NCBI GenBank assembly: GCA_021732215.1
Contig: JAKFVL010000001.1
Location: 124,001-188,000 of the forward strand
From: Hyphomicrobiales bacterium
GTDB taxonomy: Bacteria > Pseudomonadota > Alphaproteobacteria > Rhizobiales > Xanthobacteraceae
Direction: 5' to 3'
DNA length: 64,000 bases
Both the position numbers and the translations under genes were made by a program. Shown piece by piece: positions 48,490 to 57,018 of this stretch. The notes beneath the pieces were generated by a model. It searched no databases, was not told the DNA's origin, and saw nothing but the letters and a program-made list of their open reading frames with translations. Each line of letters begins with the position of its first letter. Position 1 is the stretch's first letter.

Positions 48490-49524
48490 TTACCGGAACA
48501 GGCCGCGGCGGGCGAACAACGGCGCATCGCTCTCGAACATCGGCTCGACGCTCTCGTGCACCGCATCCACGGCACGCACACCGCGCGCGGAGCCCATGAT
48601 CAGCGGGACGCGCTGATGCAGGGCTCGCGTCGACAGATCGAGAATGCGGTGGCGTCCTGTCGTCGCCGCGCCGCCCGCCCACTCCATGACCAGCGCCATG
48701 GGGTGCGCTTCATACAAGAGCCGCAGTCGGCCTTCGCGATATCCTGGGCGCGCATCGGACGGATAGAGAAAGACGCCGCCGCGAACGAGGATACGAAGGC
48801 TTTCGGCGACCAGAGAGCCGATCCATCGCATGTTGTAGTCTTGGCCCGAGTCACCTCCCTTTCCAGCAAGACAATCATCAATGTAGGCGCGAACCGGCCC
48901 CATCCAGTGCCGCCGGTTTGAGGCGTTGATGGCGAATTCCGGTGTATCTGCGGGCACGCGGACGCTGGCCGTCGTCAGGATGAACTCCCTGGTGCCCCGA
49001 TCCAGCGTGTAGATGTCGACCTTTCCGTCGAGCGCCAGAACCAGCGTGGTCTGCGGACCGTAGACGAAGAACCCGGCAGCAACCTGCATGGTGCCGGGCT
49101 CGAAGAACGACGACAGCGCGTCCTTTCCCTTCTTGCGGATCGAGAAAATGGTGCCGACCGAGACGTTGTTCTCGAGATTGGCCGAGCCATCGAGCGGGTC
49201 GATCGCGATGCAAAGGTCTGCGGAACTGCTCAACAGTTCGGGCGCTTCAAGTTCTTCCGAGACGACAGCCGCGACCGGAAGGCTCACCAGCGTTTGGCGA
49301 ATGATCCGATCGGCAGCGAGATCGATCTCTTTCTGTGAATCGCCATCCGTGTTGGTGCCCACCGCCTCGCCGGTGATCCCTCGCAACGGCGCCGATGCCA
49401 CAAGCTCCGCGATCTCCGGCGCTGCGTCGGCGAGACCCGCGATCACAGCAACGACGCTCGCAAGCGCCGGCGTGTGCGACGCGGCGCCGATCAGGCAGGA
49501 ATGGAGCGTGCGGCGCTGGTCCAT
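48490..49524 (-). CDS. cbbF: Fructose-1,6-bisphosphatase class 1
   Basis: 344 aa from the ATG at 49524, preceded by GGGAGG. Metal and substrate motifs: VSEELEAPELL, CIAIDPLDGSANLENNVSVG and RGGVFLYPSDARPGYREGRL, then LLYEAHPMALVMEWAGGAA. First gene of the cbb operon and divergent from cbbR; the 133-nt gap must carry both promoters. Confidence 0.96.
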   Translation of the reverse strand: MDQRRTLHSCLIGAASHTPALASVVAVIAGLADAAPEIAELVASAPLRGITGEAVGTNTDGDSQKEIDLAADRIIRQTLVSLPVAAVVSEELEAPELLSSSADLCIAIDPLDGSANLENNVSVGTIFSIRKKGKDALSSFFEPGTMQVAAGFFVYGPQTTLVLALDGKVDIYTLDRGTREFILTTASVRVPADTPEFAINASNRRHWMGPVRAYIDDCLAGKGGDSGQDYNMRWIGSLVAESLRILVRGGVFLYPSDARPGYREGRLRLLYEAHPMALVMEWAGGAATTGRHRILDLSTRALHQRVPLIMGSARGVRAVDAVHESVEPMFESDAPLFARRGLFR

Positions 49525-49609
49525 CGTCGCCTCCCAACCGGACGCCCTCTGGCGGGGCGTTACGGAACAGCCGCGGAAACACGACTGTCCCGCACCTTGA
49601 CGAGGCCGG

Positions 49610-49629
49610 TTGAATAAGGGAAATTTCAA
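49610..49629. promoter_or_regulatory. Possible CbbR operator in the cbbF-cbbR gap
   Basis: TTGAA and TTCAA arms flank a 10-nt AT-rich centre (TAAGGGAAAT), an inverted repeat of the size LysR-type regulators recognise. It lies 28 nt before the cbbR start and 85 nt from cbbF. Assignment is by position and symmetry only. Confidence 0.4.
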
Positions 49630-49657
49630 TAACTTGGAGGCAGCAAAAGATTTTCTT

Positions 49658-50569
49658 ATGGCCCGATTTCGCGATATCACGCTCCGGCAATTGCGGGCGC
49701 TGGCCGCGGTGGACAGTTGCGGAACGCTGACATCCGCAGCCCGCAAGCTCAATCTGACCCAGCCCGCGGTCACGCTTCAGATCAAAGGACTTCAGGACCT
49801 GATCGGACTTCCGCTGATCCAGCGCACGTCGGACGGCATGATCCTGACCGCCGCCGGACGGGAAGTCCTTGCCATGCACGGCCGGATGGAATCCGCGCTG
49901 GCCGATTGCCGGACGACCGTCGACATGCTCGCCGGCAGCAGCGGCGGCCGCGTCACCATCGCCGCGGTCAGCACCGCGAAATACTTCGTGCCATTCGCCA
50001 TCGCCGGCTTCCTGAAGCGATTTCCGGGGATCGATGTCAGCCTGCAGATCGGCAATCGCGAAGAGGTGCGCGACGCGCTGCGCGGCTATGAGCTCGACAT
50101 TGCCATCATGGGACGGCCGCCGGCGGACGTCGATGTCGAGATCAGGCTGATCGGCGAACACCCGCACACCATTGTGGCTCCGGCTACTCACCGCCTTGCC
50201 CGTAAGCGGCGGCTCAAACCATCGGCGATCGCCGATGAGGTCTTCATCACGCGCGAGCAGGGATCCGGCACGCGGATGCTGATGGAACAGTTTTTCAGCG
50301 CGAACCGCCTTCAGCCAAAAGTCGGCATGGAGATGAGCAGCAACGAGACCATCAAGCAGGCGGTGATCGCAAACCTCGGCATCGCCTTCATCTCCAAGCA
50401 CACCGTCGCCAGCGAGCTGGCGGACGGCCGCCTCGTCACGCTCGACATCGCGGGCCTGCCCGTCATCCGCAACTGGCATGTCGCGCGCCGCCACGACAAG
50501 ATCCTGCTGCCGCCCGCCCAGGCGATGCTCGATTTTCTCGGCCGCGAAGGCGCGCGCTTCCTGCCTTGA
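49658..50569 (+). CDS. cbbR: LysR-type regulator CbbR
   Basis: 303 aa from the ATG at 49658; a TTG at 49610 would add 16 untypical residues. N-terminal winged HTH (TLTSAARKLNLTQPAVTLQI) and a LysR effector domain (VSTAKYFVPFAIAGFLKRFP, DIAIMGRPPADVDVE). Family knowledge: CbbR activates cbb operons in response to RuBP, NADPH or other metabolites. Divergent from cbbF, the standard arrangement. Confidence 0.94.
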   Translation: MARFRDITLRQLRALAAVDSCGTLTSAARKLNLTQPAVTLQIKGLQDLIGLPLIQRTSDGMILTAAGREVLAMHGRMESALADCRTTVDMLAGSSGGRVTIAAVSTAKYFVPFAIAGFLKRFPGIDVSLQIGNREEVRDALRGYELDIAIMGRPPADVDVEIRLIGEHPHTIVAPATHRLARKRRLKPSAIADEVFITREQGSGTRMLMEQFFSANRLQPKVGMEMSSNETIKQAVIANLGIAFISKHTVASELADGRLVTLDIAGLPVIRNWHVARRHDKILLPPAQAMLDFLGREGARFLP

Positions 50570-50979
50570 TCACGCCGCCGAGACGCGCATCGTCGACGCG
50601 CTTGCCAGCTGGATGTTCGTTGCATGCCTGCCAGCTTGAGCGAAGCGACAGTTTGCGACGCCCATCCTATCGCTCACGAAAAACGCGCGACACGCTGAAC
50701 AGCTTCATCAGATACGAAACTGCCGCCCGTTCCCGCGTCAAAACACAAACCTCGGCAGGCATCCGGGCACAAGCCTCATGCCGGCGAGCTTCGGAATCGC
50801 ATCCTCGGTCAACTGGACGTAGGCAATTCAACTGGACGTAGGCGATATAATGCATCGGGCCGCGACGCGAGCGCGCGGACGATGGCGATGAGAAAGCTCG
50901 AAGCGAAAAAAATTGTAAAACGCACCGTAGAATGACGTGCGTCTCGCTCGATCTCTACTGACCTGATTTTTGATGAGAT
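50570..50979. other. Intergenic region between cbbR and tRNA-Lys
   Basis: About 410 nt without a convincing gene. It contains the pair of 16-nt direct repeats at 50809-50843 and an AT-richer stretch just after them. No clear terminator is seen for cbbR. Confidence 0.5.
50809..50843. repeat. Pair of 16-nt direct repeats
   Basis: TCAACTGGACGTAGGC occurs at 50809-50824 and again at 50828-50843, three nt apart. It may be a tandem duplication or a regulator site; nothing links it to a neighbouring gene. Confidence 0.6.
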
Positions 50980-51055
<76 letters not shown>

Positions 51056-51291
51056 GAAACCATTCGGGAAATACTCACCAAAGAGGGCGTCGTTTAGCAA
51101 AGCGCCCCCCCGATGTCCAGCAAGGCAGGCGGGGTTTTCCCTTATCGCGGCGGGGTTTACCGCGACAACCGGCGGCTTCCGCAAACCCCTGAAAATGAGA
51201 GATTTTCGCCACGAACCCGGCCGTACCCGCGCGATCCACGCCAATCTCAGGCAACGCGAGCGGCCGGCACGATGCCTTGCTTCAGAAGCAA

Positions 51292-51315
51292 AACGCGGCA
51301 CCGGAGCGCCGCGTT
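51292..51315 (-). terminator. Rho-independent terminator of leuA
   Basis: AACGCGGC and GCCGCGTT form a perfect 8-bp stem with an 8-nt loop, followed on the minus strand by a short T-run (TTTTGCTT, overlapping the stem end). It starts 23 nt after the leuA stop. Confidence 0.75.
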
Positions 51316-51337
51316 GGGATAGCAGCTCGATTGCGGA

Positions 51338-52897
51338 TCAGCCCGCCGCAACCGAAGGCATGTCGCGCTGCTTCTTCTTCACGATCTTGTTCAGCGCGCT
51401 GAGATAGGCCTGCGCCGATGCCACCAGGGTATCCGGATCGGAGGCGCGTGAGGTGACCGAGCGGCCATCCTGCGACAGGCGAACCGAGACCTCGGCTTGC
51501 GCGTCGGTTCCGGCCGTCACGGCGTGAACCTGATAGAGTTCGAGCTTGGCCTCGTGCGGCACCAGCGACTTGATGCAATTGAACACCGCATCGACCGGCC
51601 CGTTGCCCTCTTCTTCCGCGAGCTTGGCCGTGCCCTCGATATCGAGCTTCATGGTGGCGCGCTGCGGACCGCGCGTGCCGGCAATCACCGACAACGACAC
51701 CAGGCGGATGTGATCGTGCGAGCTGGTCATTTCCTGATCGACCAGCGCCTCGATATCCTCGTCGTAGATTTCCTTTTTGCGGTCGGCGAGCGACTTGAAG
51801 CGCACGAACACGTCGTCGATCTGGTTCTTCGACAGCTTGTAGCCGAGCTCTTCCAGCTTGTGGATCAGGCCGGCCCGGCCGGAGTGCTTGCCCATCACCA
51901 GCGATGTCGCGCTGATGCCGACCGTCTCCGGCAACATGATCTCGTAGGTCGAGGCGTTCTTGATCATGCCGTCCTGATGGATGCCGCTTTCATGCGCAAA
52001 GGCGTTCCGTCCGACGATCGCCTTGTTGTACTGCACAGGGAACGAGGTCGCCGCCGACACGACCTTCGAGGCGTGGGTCAGCGACGTGCTCTCGATGTTG
52101 TTCCAGTACGGCACCTTGTCGTTGCGCACCCGCATCGCCATCACGACTTCCTCGAGCGCGGCATTGCCGGCCCGCTCGCCGATGCCGTTGATGGTGCATT
52201 CGATCTGCCGCGCACCGCCGTTGACGCCGGCGATCGAATTCGCCACCGCCATCCCCAGATCGTTATGGCAGTGAACCGAGAAGATCGCCTTGTCGGAGTT
52301 CGGCACTATCGAACGGATGCGCTTGAACATGTCGTAATATTCTTCCGGAACGGCATATCCCACCGTGTCCGGCAGATTGATCGTGGTCGCGCCCGCCTTG
52401 ATCGCAGCCTCGACGCAGCGGCAGAGGAAGTCGAAATCGGTGCGGGTGGCGTCTTCCGCCGACCACTCGACGTCGTCGATATGATTGCGCGCGCGCGTCA
52501 CCGACGAGATCACCATTTCATAGACCTGCGCGGCCTCCATCTGCAGTTTGTACTTCATGTGCACCGGCGAGGTGGACAGGAAGGTGTGGATGCGGCCACG
52601 CTTGGCGACGCGAACCGCCTCGGCGCAGCGGTCGATGTCCTTGTGCGCGGCGCGGGACAGGCCGCAGATCACGGCATTGTTCGCGCGCCTGGCGATTTCG
52701 CGGACAGCCTCGAAATCGCCGTCGGATGCAAACGGATAGCCGGCCTCGATGATGTCGACGCCCATGGTGTCGAGCAGTTCGGCGACCCTGATCTTCTCCT
52801 CGAAGGTCATGGTGGCGCCGGGGCATTGCTCGCCATCGCGCAACGTGGTGTCGAAAATAAAGACGCGGTCCTGATTGGACTTGGTGGTGGCGGTCAT
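51338..52897 (-). CDS. leuA: 2-isopropylmalate synthase
   Basis: 519 aa. HMGL-like TIM barrel: FIFDTTLRDGEQCPGATMTF, NLPDTVGYAVPEEYYD, and metal ligands in FSVHCHNDLGMAVANSIAGV; GIGERAGNAALEEVVMA and HESGIHQDGM follow. The C-terminal regulatory domain (about 390-510) binds leucine. It condenses acetyl-CoA and 2-oxoisovalerate, the first step of leucine synthesis. An attenuator-like leader lies upstream. Confidence 0.96.
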   Translation of the reverse strand: MTATTKSNQDRVFIFDTTLRDGEQCPGATMTFEEKIRVAELLDTMGVDIIEAGYPFASDGDFEAVREIARRANNAVICGLSRAAHKDIDRCAEAVRVAKRGRIHTFLSTSPVHMKYKLQMEAAQVYEMVISSVTRARNHIDDVEWSAEDATRTDFDFLCRCVEAAIKAGATTINLPDTVGYAVPEEYYDMFKRIRSIVPNSDKAIFSVHCHNDLGMAVANSIAGVNGGARQIECTINGIGERAGNAALEEVVMAMRVRNDKVPYWNNIESTSLTHASKVVSAATSFPVQYNKAIVGRNAFAHESGIHQDGMIKNASTYEIMLPETVGISATSLVMGKHSGRAGLIHKLEELGYKLSKNQIDDVFVRFKSLADRKKEIYDEDIEALVDQEMTSSHDHIRLVSLSVIAGTRGPQRATMKLDIEGTAKLAEEEGNGPVDAVFNCIKSLVPHEAKLELYQVHAVTAGTDAQAEVSVRLSQDGRSVTSRASDPDTLVASAQAYLSALNKIVKKKQRDMPSVAAG

Positions 52898-52920
52898 TGG
52901 ACTTCCTCTGGAATCGGGAT

Positions 52921-53009
52921 GCGCCAGGCTTTGAAAGGCGCTCTAAGGGGTTTGAGTGCTACGCTCCCCTGAGTGCCCAGGCGCAAAACGCCCAGCCGGC
53001 CCTCAGGGG
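52921..53009 (-). promoter_or_regulatory. Predicted leucine attenuator upstream of leuA
   Basis: Reading the minus strand, CCCCTGAG (53002-53009, which includes the leader-peptide stop) pairs exactly with CTCAGGGG (52966-52973); an inner stem GGCG/CGCC is at 52980-52992. Alternatively AGGGG of the second arm can pair with CCCCT at 52946-52950. A further GCGCC/GGCGC stem (52921-52941) sits 24 nt before leuA. The mutually exclusive pairings after a Leu-codon run are the hallmark of ribosome-mediated attenuation. I see no long T-run, so a translational or Rho-assisted mode is possible. Confidence 0.6.
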
Positions 53010-53083
53010 CTGATAAGCAGAAGAAGCCCGCCAAGAAGGAGCGAGGAGATGCGCGCAGCAGCAGTCGCGGGAACGCTGGCCAT
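53003..53083 (-). CDS. leuL: Leucine-rich leader peptide of leuA
   Basis: 26 aa from the ATG at 53083, which has GGGAGG six nt upstream. The C-terminal half reads SSLLLGGLLLLISP: seven Leu codons (CTC, CTT, CTT, CTT, CTT, CTG, CTT) within ten codons, and the TGA stop lies inside the first attenuator arm. Ribosome stalling at these codons when leucyl-tRNA is scarce would favour leuA expression. Longer in-frame starts (53128, 53137) are less well placed. Confidence 0.65.
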   Translation of the reverse strand: MASVPATAAARISSLLLGGLLLLISP

Positions 53084-53292
53084 GGCGGCCCTCCCGTCGA
53101 ACGCTTCGATATCGCTGCGAATCGTCATGCCTTGCATCCTGAAGACTGCAACCTTGGCGACAAACCCTTGACAGTTCGTTGCTCTGGATGCGTCCGAGCG
53201 TCGTTCTAGACGAGATTTGCCAGCAGGAGCAACGCCAAAAAAGGGGCAGGAGGGCTGCCCTTTCGCGATAACCGGCAGTGTCCATCCGTGAA

Positions 53293-54402
53293 TTATCGGA
53301 CCGCCAGCGGGCGCAGGCGGCCAGGACGACCCAAGTCTCCGCCCCCACCGAACATTCTGTCGATCATCATCAACGCCACAGCCGGCACGTAGTGCGAGGA
53401 GTCGCGCCAAAAATCAGGCCCCTCTTGCACCGTTCCCGGCGCACTGAAATCCCAGACCGGAGCGATGCGGTTGATGCGATCAACAATGTCGGACAACTCC
53501 GTGACGCCGTAGTTGTCCAGACTGGATCGCGTCATCGGGCTGATCGCGACCGTCAGCTCTATGCCGCGGTCACGGCAGATCGCCACAAATCGCGCAAGGT
53601 CAGCGAGCCTGCGATCGAGTTGCGGCCGGTATGTCGCTCGCCGTACCTGCGCGTCTGCAGCCGGCTTGGAGGCCCGCGGAGGCTCGTTCGATAACCCGGC
53701 AAGCATGATCGGAAATTCCAGACCATGATGCTTCCGATCTGACGTATCCGATGCGCCTAAGACGATTGATCGGACGACAGGCAACCGATCCCTGGTGAGA
53801 TTGCGATCATCCGATCCAGCAACGACTTCGCCGTCCGCGGACACACGGTTCGCGCGCTTGTCCAACCAGGCATTCCGGATTTCGCTTCGCCACACCCTGA
53901 ACTGAACTGCGGTCAAATATCGCCACCAGAACCGGACCGGCTCCGTCCCGCCGACACCCGGCGGCAGAAAGCCGTCGATATTGGTGTTGGTCCAGGCCGG
54001 CGTTCCGAACAAATCGGCATCTAGAATCAGGACAACTTTTTTGATGCGCTCTCCGCGAGAAGCCTTGTCCGCGACAATGTATTCGAGAAAGGGAAGATAG
54101 TCGGCAAGCGACCCGGCAGGCACGAACAGATTCTGCAAATGGCCAACGCCGATCCGCGGCGCAACGTCTTTGGATTCAAAGGCCGCTCCTCTCGAAGATG
54201 CAAACAGCAAACCATCCACGCGCGAGGCATCGCGCTGATACTCGCGAAATCGCTGATACCTGAAGTTGGGATTGGCGGGCTTGCCGGAAACGCCAGTCTC
54301 GAACACGCCTTGCGGATCGATCACAACGTTCAGCAGCGCCGTGACCAGAAAAACCGTTCCGGCGATGGCGATCGCGAAAATTGAAAATCGACGTGCGTTC
54401 AT
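53293..54402 (-). CDS. SGNH/AlgX-like periplasmic protein paired with an MBOAT acyltransferase
   Basis: 369 aa with an N-terminal signal anchor (FSIFAIAIAGTVFLVTALLN) followed by NVVIDPQGVF, typical of AlgJ/AlgX-like proteins that partner MBOAT transferases. Further motifs: SSRGAAFESKDV (the usual SSR elbow), LILDADLFGTPAW and the late WRDSSHYVPAVALMMIDRMF with the catalytic-type D-x-x-H. It probably moves acyl (acetyl) groups onto a cell-surface or periplasmic glycan. The start is 10 nt after the MBOAT stop. Confidence 0.8.
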   Translation of the reverse strand: MNARRFSIFAIAIAGTVFLVTALLNVVIDPQGVFETGVSGKPANPNFRYQRFREYQRDASRVDGLLFASSRGAAFESKDVAPRIGVGHLQNLFVPAGSLADYLPFLEYIVADKASRGERIKKVVLILDADLFGTPAWTNTNIDGFLPPGVGGTEPVRFWWRYLTAVQFRVWRSEIRNAWLDKRANRVSADGEVVAGSDDRNLTRDRLPVVRSIVLGASDTSDRKHHGLEFPIMLAGLSNEPPRASKPAADAQVRRATYRPQLDRRLADLARFVAICRDRGIELTVAISPMTRSSLDNYGVTELSDIVDRINRIAPVWDFSAPGTVQEGPDFWRDSSHYVPAVALMMIDRMFGGGGDLGRPGRLRPLAVR

Positions 54403-54412
54403 CGCAAGGCTG

Positions 54413-55927
54413 TCAAAACTGGTAGTACAAAAATTCGCTGAAGGTATTCAGATTGGCAAAGACAAGCAGGAACACTCCCGCCGTGAATGCCAGCCACGGA
54501 ACGGACGGCCTCCAGAGCAGCCTCGGTGCGCGCCGCCAGTTCGAGTGCGGCTCGCCTTCCCGATAATCGAGCAATTCCATTGTGTCCGGAACGGCCAGCG
54601 CAACGACAATCGCGCCCAACGTGATGAGGCTGCCCACGACCGACCAGTGCGCGCCCAGCCAGGCCTGCACAAACGGCTCCGAAAGATAGCCCTGGCGGAT
54701 AAGCCAGAAATCCCAGCTGACCACGAGCGGTTCGCCGGGCGCCGGAATTGCAAAGCCGGCCATCGCTTGCAGCATCCGTCCGGCAGTCTGGATATCCGGA
54801 GCACGAAACATCGTCATCCCGATTGCAAATGCGAGGAACGTCAGCAGCCAGCCGATGGATAGTCCGGCGGCTGTCGATCGCCGATCACCGCGCCACGAGC
54901 GCCATGCATGATTGAGCATGAGAAGCACGCCGTGAAAGGCGCCCCAGGCGATAAAGGTCCAGTTCGCGCCATGCCAGAGGCCGCCGATGACCATGGTCGC
55001 CAGCAGATTGGCCGAGCGGCGCACGGGACCGGCATTGCTGCCGCCCAGAGGAACGTAAACGAAATCGCGCAAGAACCGCGACAGCGTGACGTGCCAGCGG
55101 CGCCAGAGATCGATGATGCTGGTTGCCCTCAAAGGCGCGGCGAAATTGATCGGCAGCCTCATATTGAACAACAGGCCCAGTCCGACCGCCATGTCGGAGT
55201 ATCCGGAGAAGTCGAAGTAGAGTTGCATCGAATAGGCGATCGATGCGCCCCAGGCCGCAGCCGTGGTCACGGCCAGCCCGGCCGCCGCCGCGTCGAACAC
55301 CGGAGCGACATGAAGCGCAAGCCTGTCGGCAATCAGAACCTTCTTGCCCAATCCAAGACAGAACATCGTCAGGCCAAGCGCAATGTTGTCCCAGTTCACG
55401 CGATAGCGCACAGCTTTATCGAGTTGGGGACCAAGCTCCTTCCAGCGGACGATGGGGCCAGCGATCAGATGCGGGAAGAACGCAACGAACATCGAATACT
55501 TGGCGAATGGAATCGGCTGGGGACGGCGCGCCAGCTCGACGAGAAACGCGATCTGCACAAAGGTCGTGAACGAAAGCGCCAGCGGCACCTCCGGCACCGC
55601 AGGATTGCGCTGCACGACCACCGACATGGCAAAATCGAAATACTTGAAATAGCCGAGTACCAGCAGGTTCAGAACGACGCCCGCATAGACGAGCCGCCGC
55701 TTCAATGCGGGTTCGGCGATGAGGATTTGCCGAGCAAGCGCGAAATTCAGAACAATGGAAAGAATCGGAAGCACAACGAACGGCGGCTTCCACCATGCAT
55801 AGAAGATCAGGGACGATACAGCGGTTACGCAAACGGCAGCGACGATGCTTCGGCGCGCGGCAAGAAAGTGGGTGACAACGGCAACCGGCAGGAAAAGAAA
55901 GATGAATTCATAGGAATTGAAAAGCAT
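54413..55927 (-). CDS. MBOAT family O-acyltransferase (AlgI-like)
   Basis: 504 aa, about eleven membrane helices. AlgI/DltB-type signatures: FNSYEFIFLFLPV at the N-terminus, GYFKYFDF, LQLYFDFSGYSDMAVGLGLL and the catalytic His in GGLWHGANWTFIAWGAFHG. It would transfer acyl groups across the inner membrane to the adjacent SGNH protein. The polymer modified is unknown; no polysaccharide synthase lies nearby. Confidence 0.9.
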   Translation of the reverse strand: MLFNSYEFIFLFLPVAVVTHFLAARRSIVAAVCVTAVSSLIFYAWWKPPFVVLPILSIVLNFALARQILIAEPALKRRLVYAGVVLNLLVLGYFKYFDFAMSVVVQRNPAVPEVPLALSFTTFVQIAFLVELARRPQPIPFAKYSMFVAFFPHLIAGPIVRWKELGPQLDKAVRYRVNWDNIALGLTMFCLGLGKKVLIADRLALHVAPVFDAAAAGLAVTTAAAWGASIAYSMQLYFDFSGYSDMAVGLGLLFNMRLPINFAAPLRATSIIDLWRRWHVTLSRFLRDFVYVPLGGSNAGPVRRSANLLATMVIGGLWHGANWTFIAWGAFHGVLLMLNHAWRSWRGDRRSTAAGLSIGWLLTFLAFAIGMTMFRAPDIQTAGRMLQAMAGFAIPAPGEPLVVSWDFWLIRQGYLSEPFVQAWLGAHWSVVGSLITLGAIVVALAVPDTMELLDYREGEPHSNWRRAPRLLWRPSVPWLAFTAGVFLLVFANLNTFSEFLYYQF

Positions 55928-56059
55928 ATCGAACCGGTAAACTGAAGCGGTCGCCGTGTTTACGACGAATGATCGATCGTATGCAACGCCATGCCTGCAT
56001 CTTCGGCCTGCATCTTCGGAACTCCCGATTGAGGCGCGTCTGCCGGCTTCCGTGAGGAT

Positions 56060-56965
56060 TTAGTTCTCTTGCTTCAGGATGGACCGGGCTTTGGCGAACT
56101 CGCGTTGCGAGGCCTTGTCGACAGTCGGATACTTCAGATCGAGCGCGTCGAGTGCGCTGACGATGGTCGAGCCGATCACGACGCGGGCGAACCATTTGTG
56201 ATCCGCCGGGACCACATGCCAGGGTGCGTGCCTTGAAGCGGTGTGGCGGATCATGTCCTGATAAGCCGACTGATACCTGTCCCACAGTGCCCGCTCGGCA
56301 ATGTCGCCCATCGCGAACTTCCAGTTCTTGGACTTGTCCTCAAGCCGGTCGAGGAAGCGCTGGCGCTGCTCATCTTTCGAGACGTTGAGAAAGAATTTCA
56401 GCACCACCGTGCCGTTGCGGGCGAGGTATCGCTCGAATGCGGAAATATCCTCGAACCGTTCGCGCCAGATTTTCTTCGTCACGAGTTTTGCAGGAATGCG
56501 CTGCTTGGCGAGAATCTCCGGATGCACGCGAACGACGAGACACTCCTCGTAGTAGGAACGATTGAAGATGCCGATCCGGCCGCGCTCCGGCAGGCAAACC
56601 GTGCTGCGCCACATGAAGTCGTGGTCGAGCTCCTTCGATGACGGCGCCTTGAACGAATAGACCTCACAGCCCTGCGGATTGACGCCCTGAAACACGCTCT
56701 CGATCGCGCTGTCCTTGCCGGCCGCATCCATGCCCTGAAAGATCAGCAGCAGCGACCAGCGGTCGTTGGCGTACAGCCGCTCCTGCAGATCGCGCAGGCG
56801 ATCGCGGTTGGCCTCGATGATCTTGTTCGCACGCTCTTTGTCGAGATCGCCCTTCTCTCCCGGATGATGTGACTTGAGATGAAACTCGCGCGATCCGTCG
56901 ATCTCGAACGGCGCGACATAGGATTTCAGCTTTTTGGTCAGTGACGAGGAATTATTGCCGGACAT
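56060..56965 (-). CDS. ppk2: Polyphosphate kinase 2 family protein
   Basis: 301 aa from the ATG at 56965, with GAGG upstream. Walker A LLIFQGMDAAGKDSAIESVF, Walker B and lid residues GRIGIFNRSYYEECLVVRVH, and KFFLNVSKDEQRQRFLDRL. Single-domain PPK2, transferring phosphate between polyphosphate and nucleotides; the exact class (ADP, AMP or both) cannot be told from sequence alone. Monocistronic. Confidence 0.92.
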   Translation of the reverse strand: MSGNNSSSLTKKLKSYVAPFEIDGSREFHLKSHHPGEKGDLDKERANKIIEANRDRLRDLQERLYANDRWSLLLIFQGMDAAGKDSAIESVFQGVNPQGCEVYSFKAPSSKELDHDFMWRSTVCLPERGRIGIFNRSYYEECLVVRVHPEILAKQRIPAKLVTKKIWRERFEDISAFERYLARNGTVVLKFFLNVSKDEQRQRFLDRLEDKSKNWKFAMGDIAERALWDRYQSAYQDMIRHTASRHAPWHVVPADHKWFARVVIGSTIVSALDALDLKYPTVDKASQREFAKARSILKQEN

Positions 56966-57018
56966 CTGCTCATCCTCGTCACTCAACTATTGTCACGCGA
57001 TACATCGCACAGATTACG

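Noticed and set aside
51497-52972. 491-codon open frame on the plus strand
   Set aside because: It lies antisense to leuA, and its translation is low-complexity Arg/His/Asp-rich sequence typical of the complement of GC-rich genes.
53003-53410. 135-codon open frame upstream of leuA as a full protein gene
   Set aside because: Only its last 26 codons have a good ribosome binding site and a meaningful pattern (Leu run); the upstream part looks non-coding.
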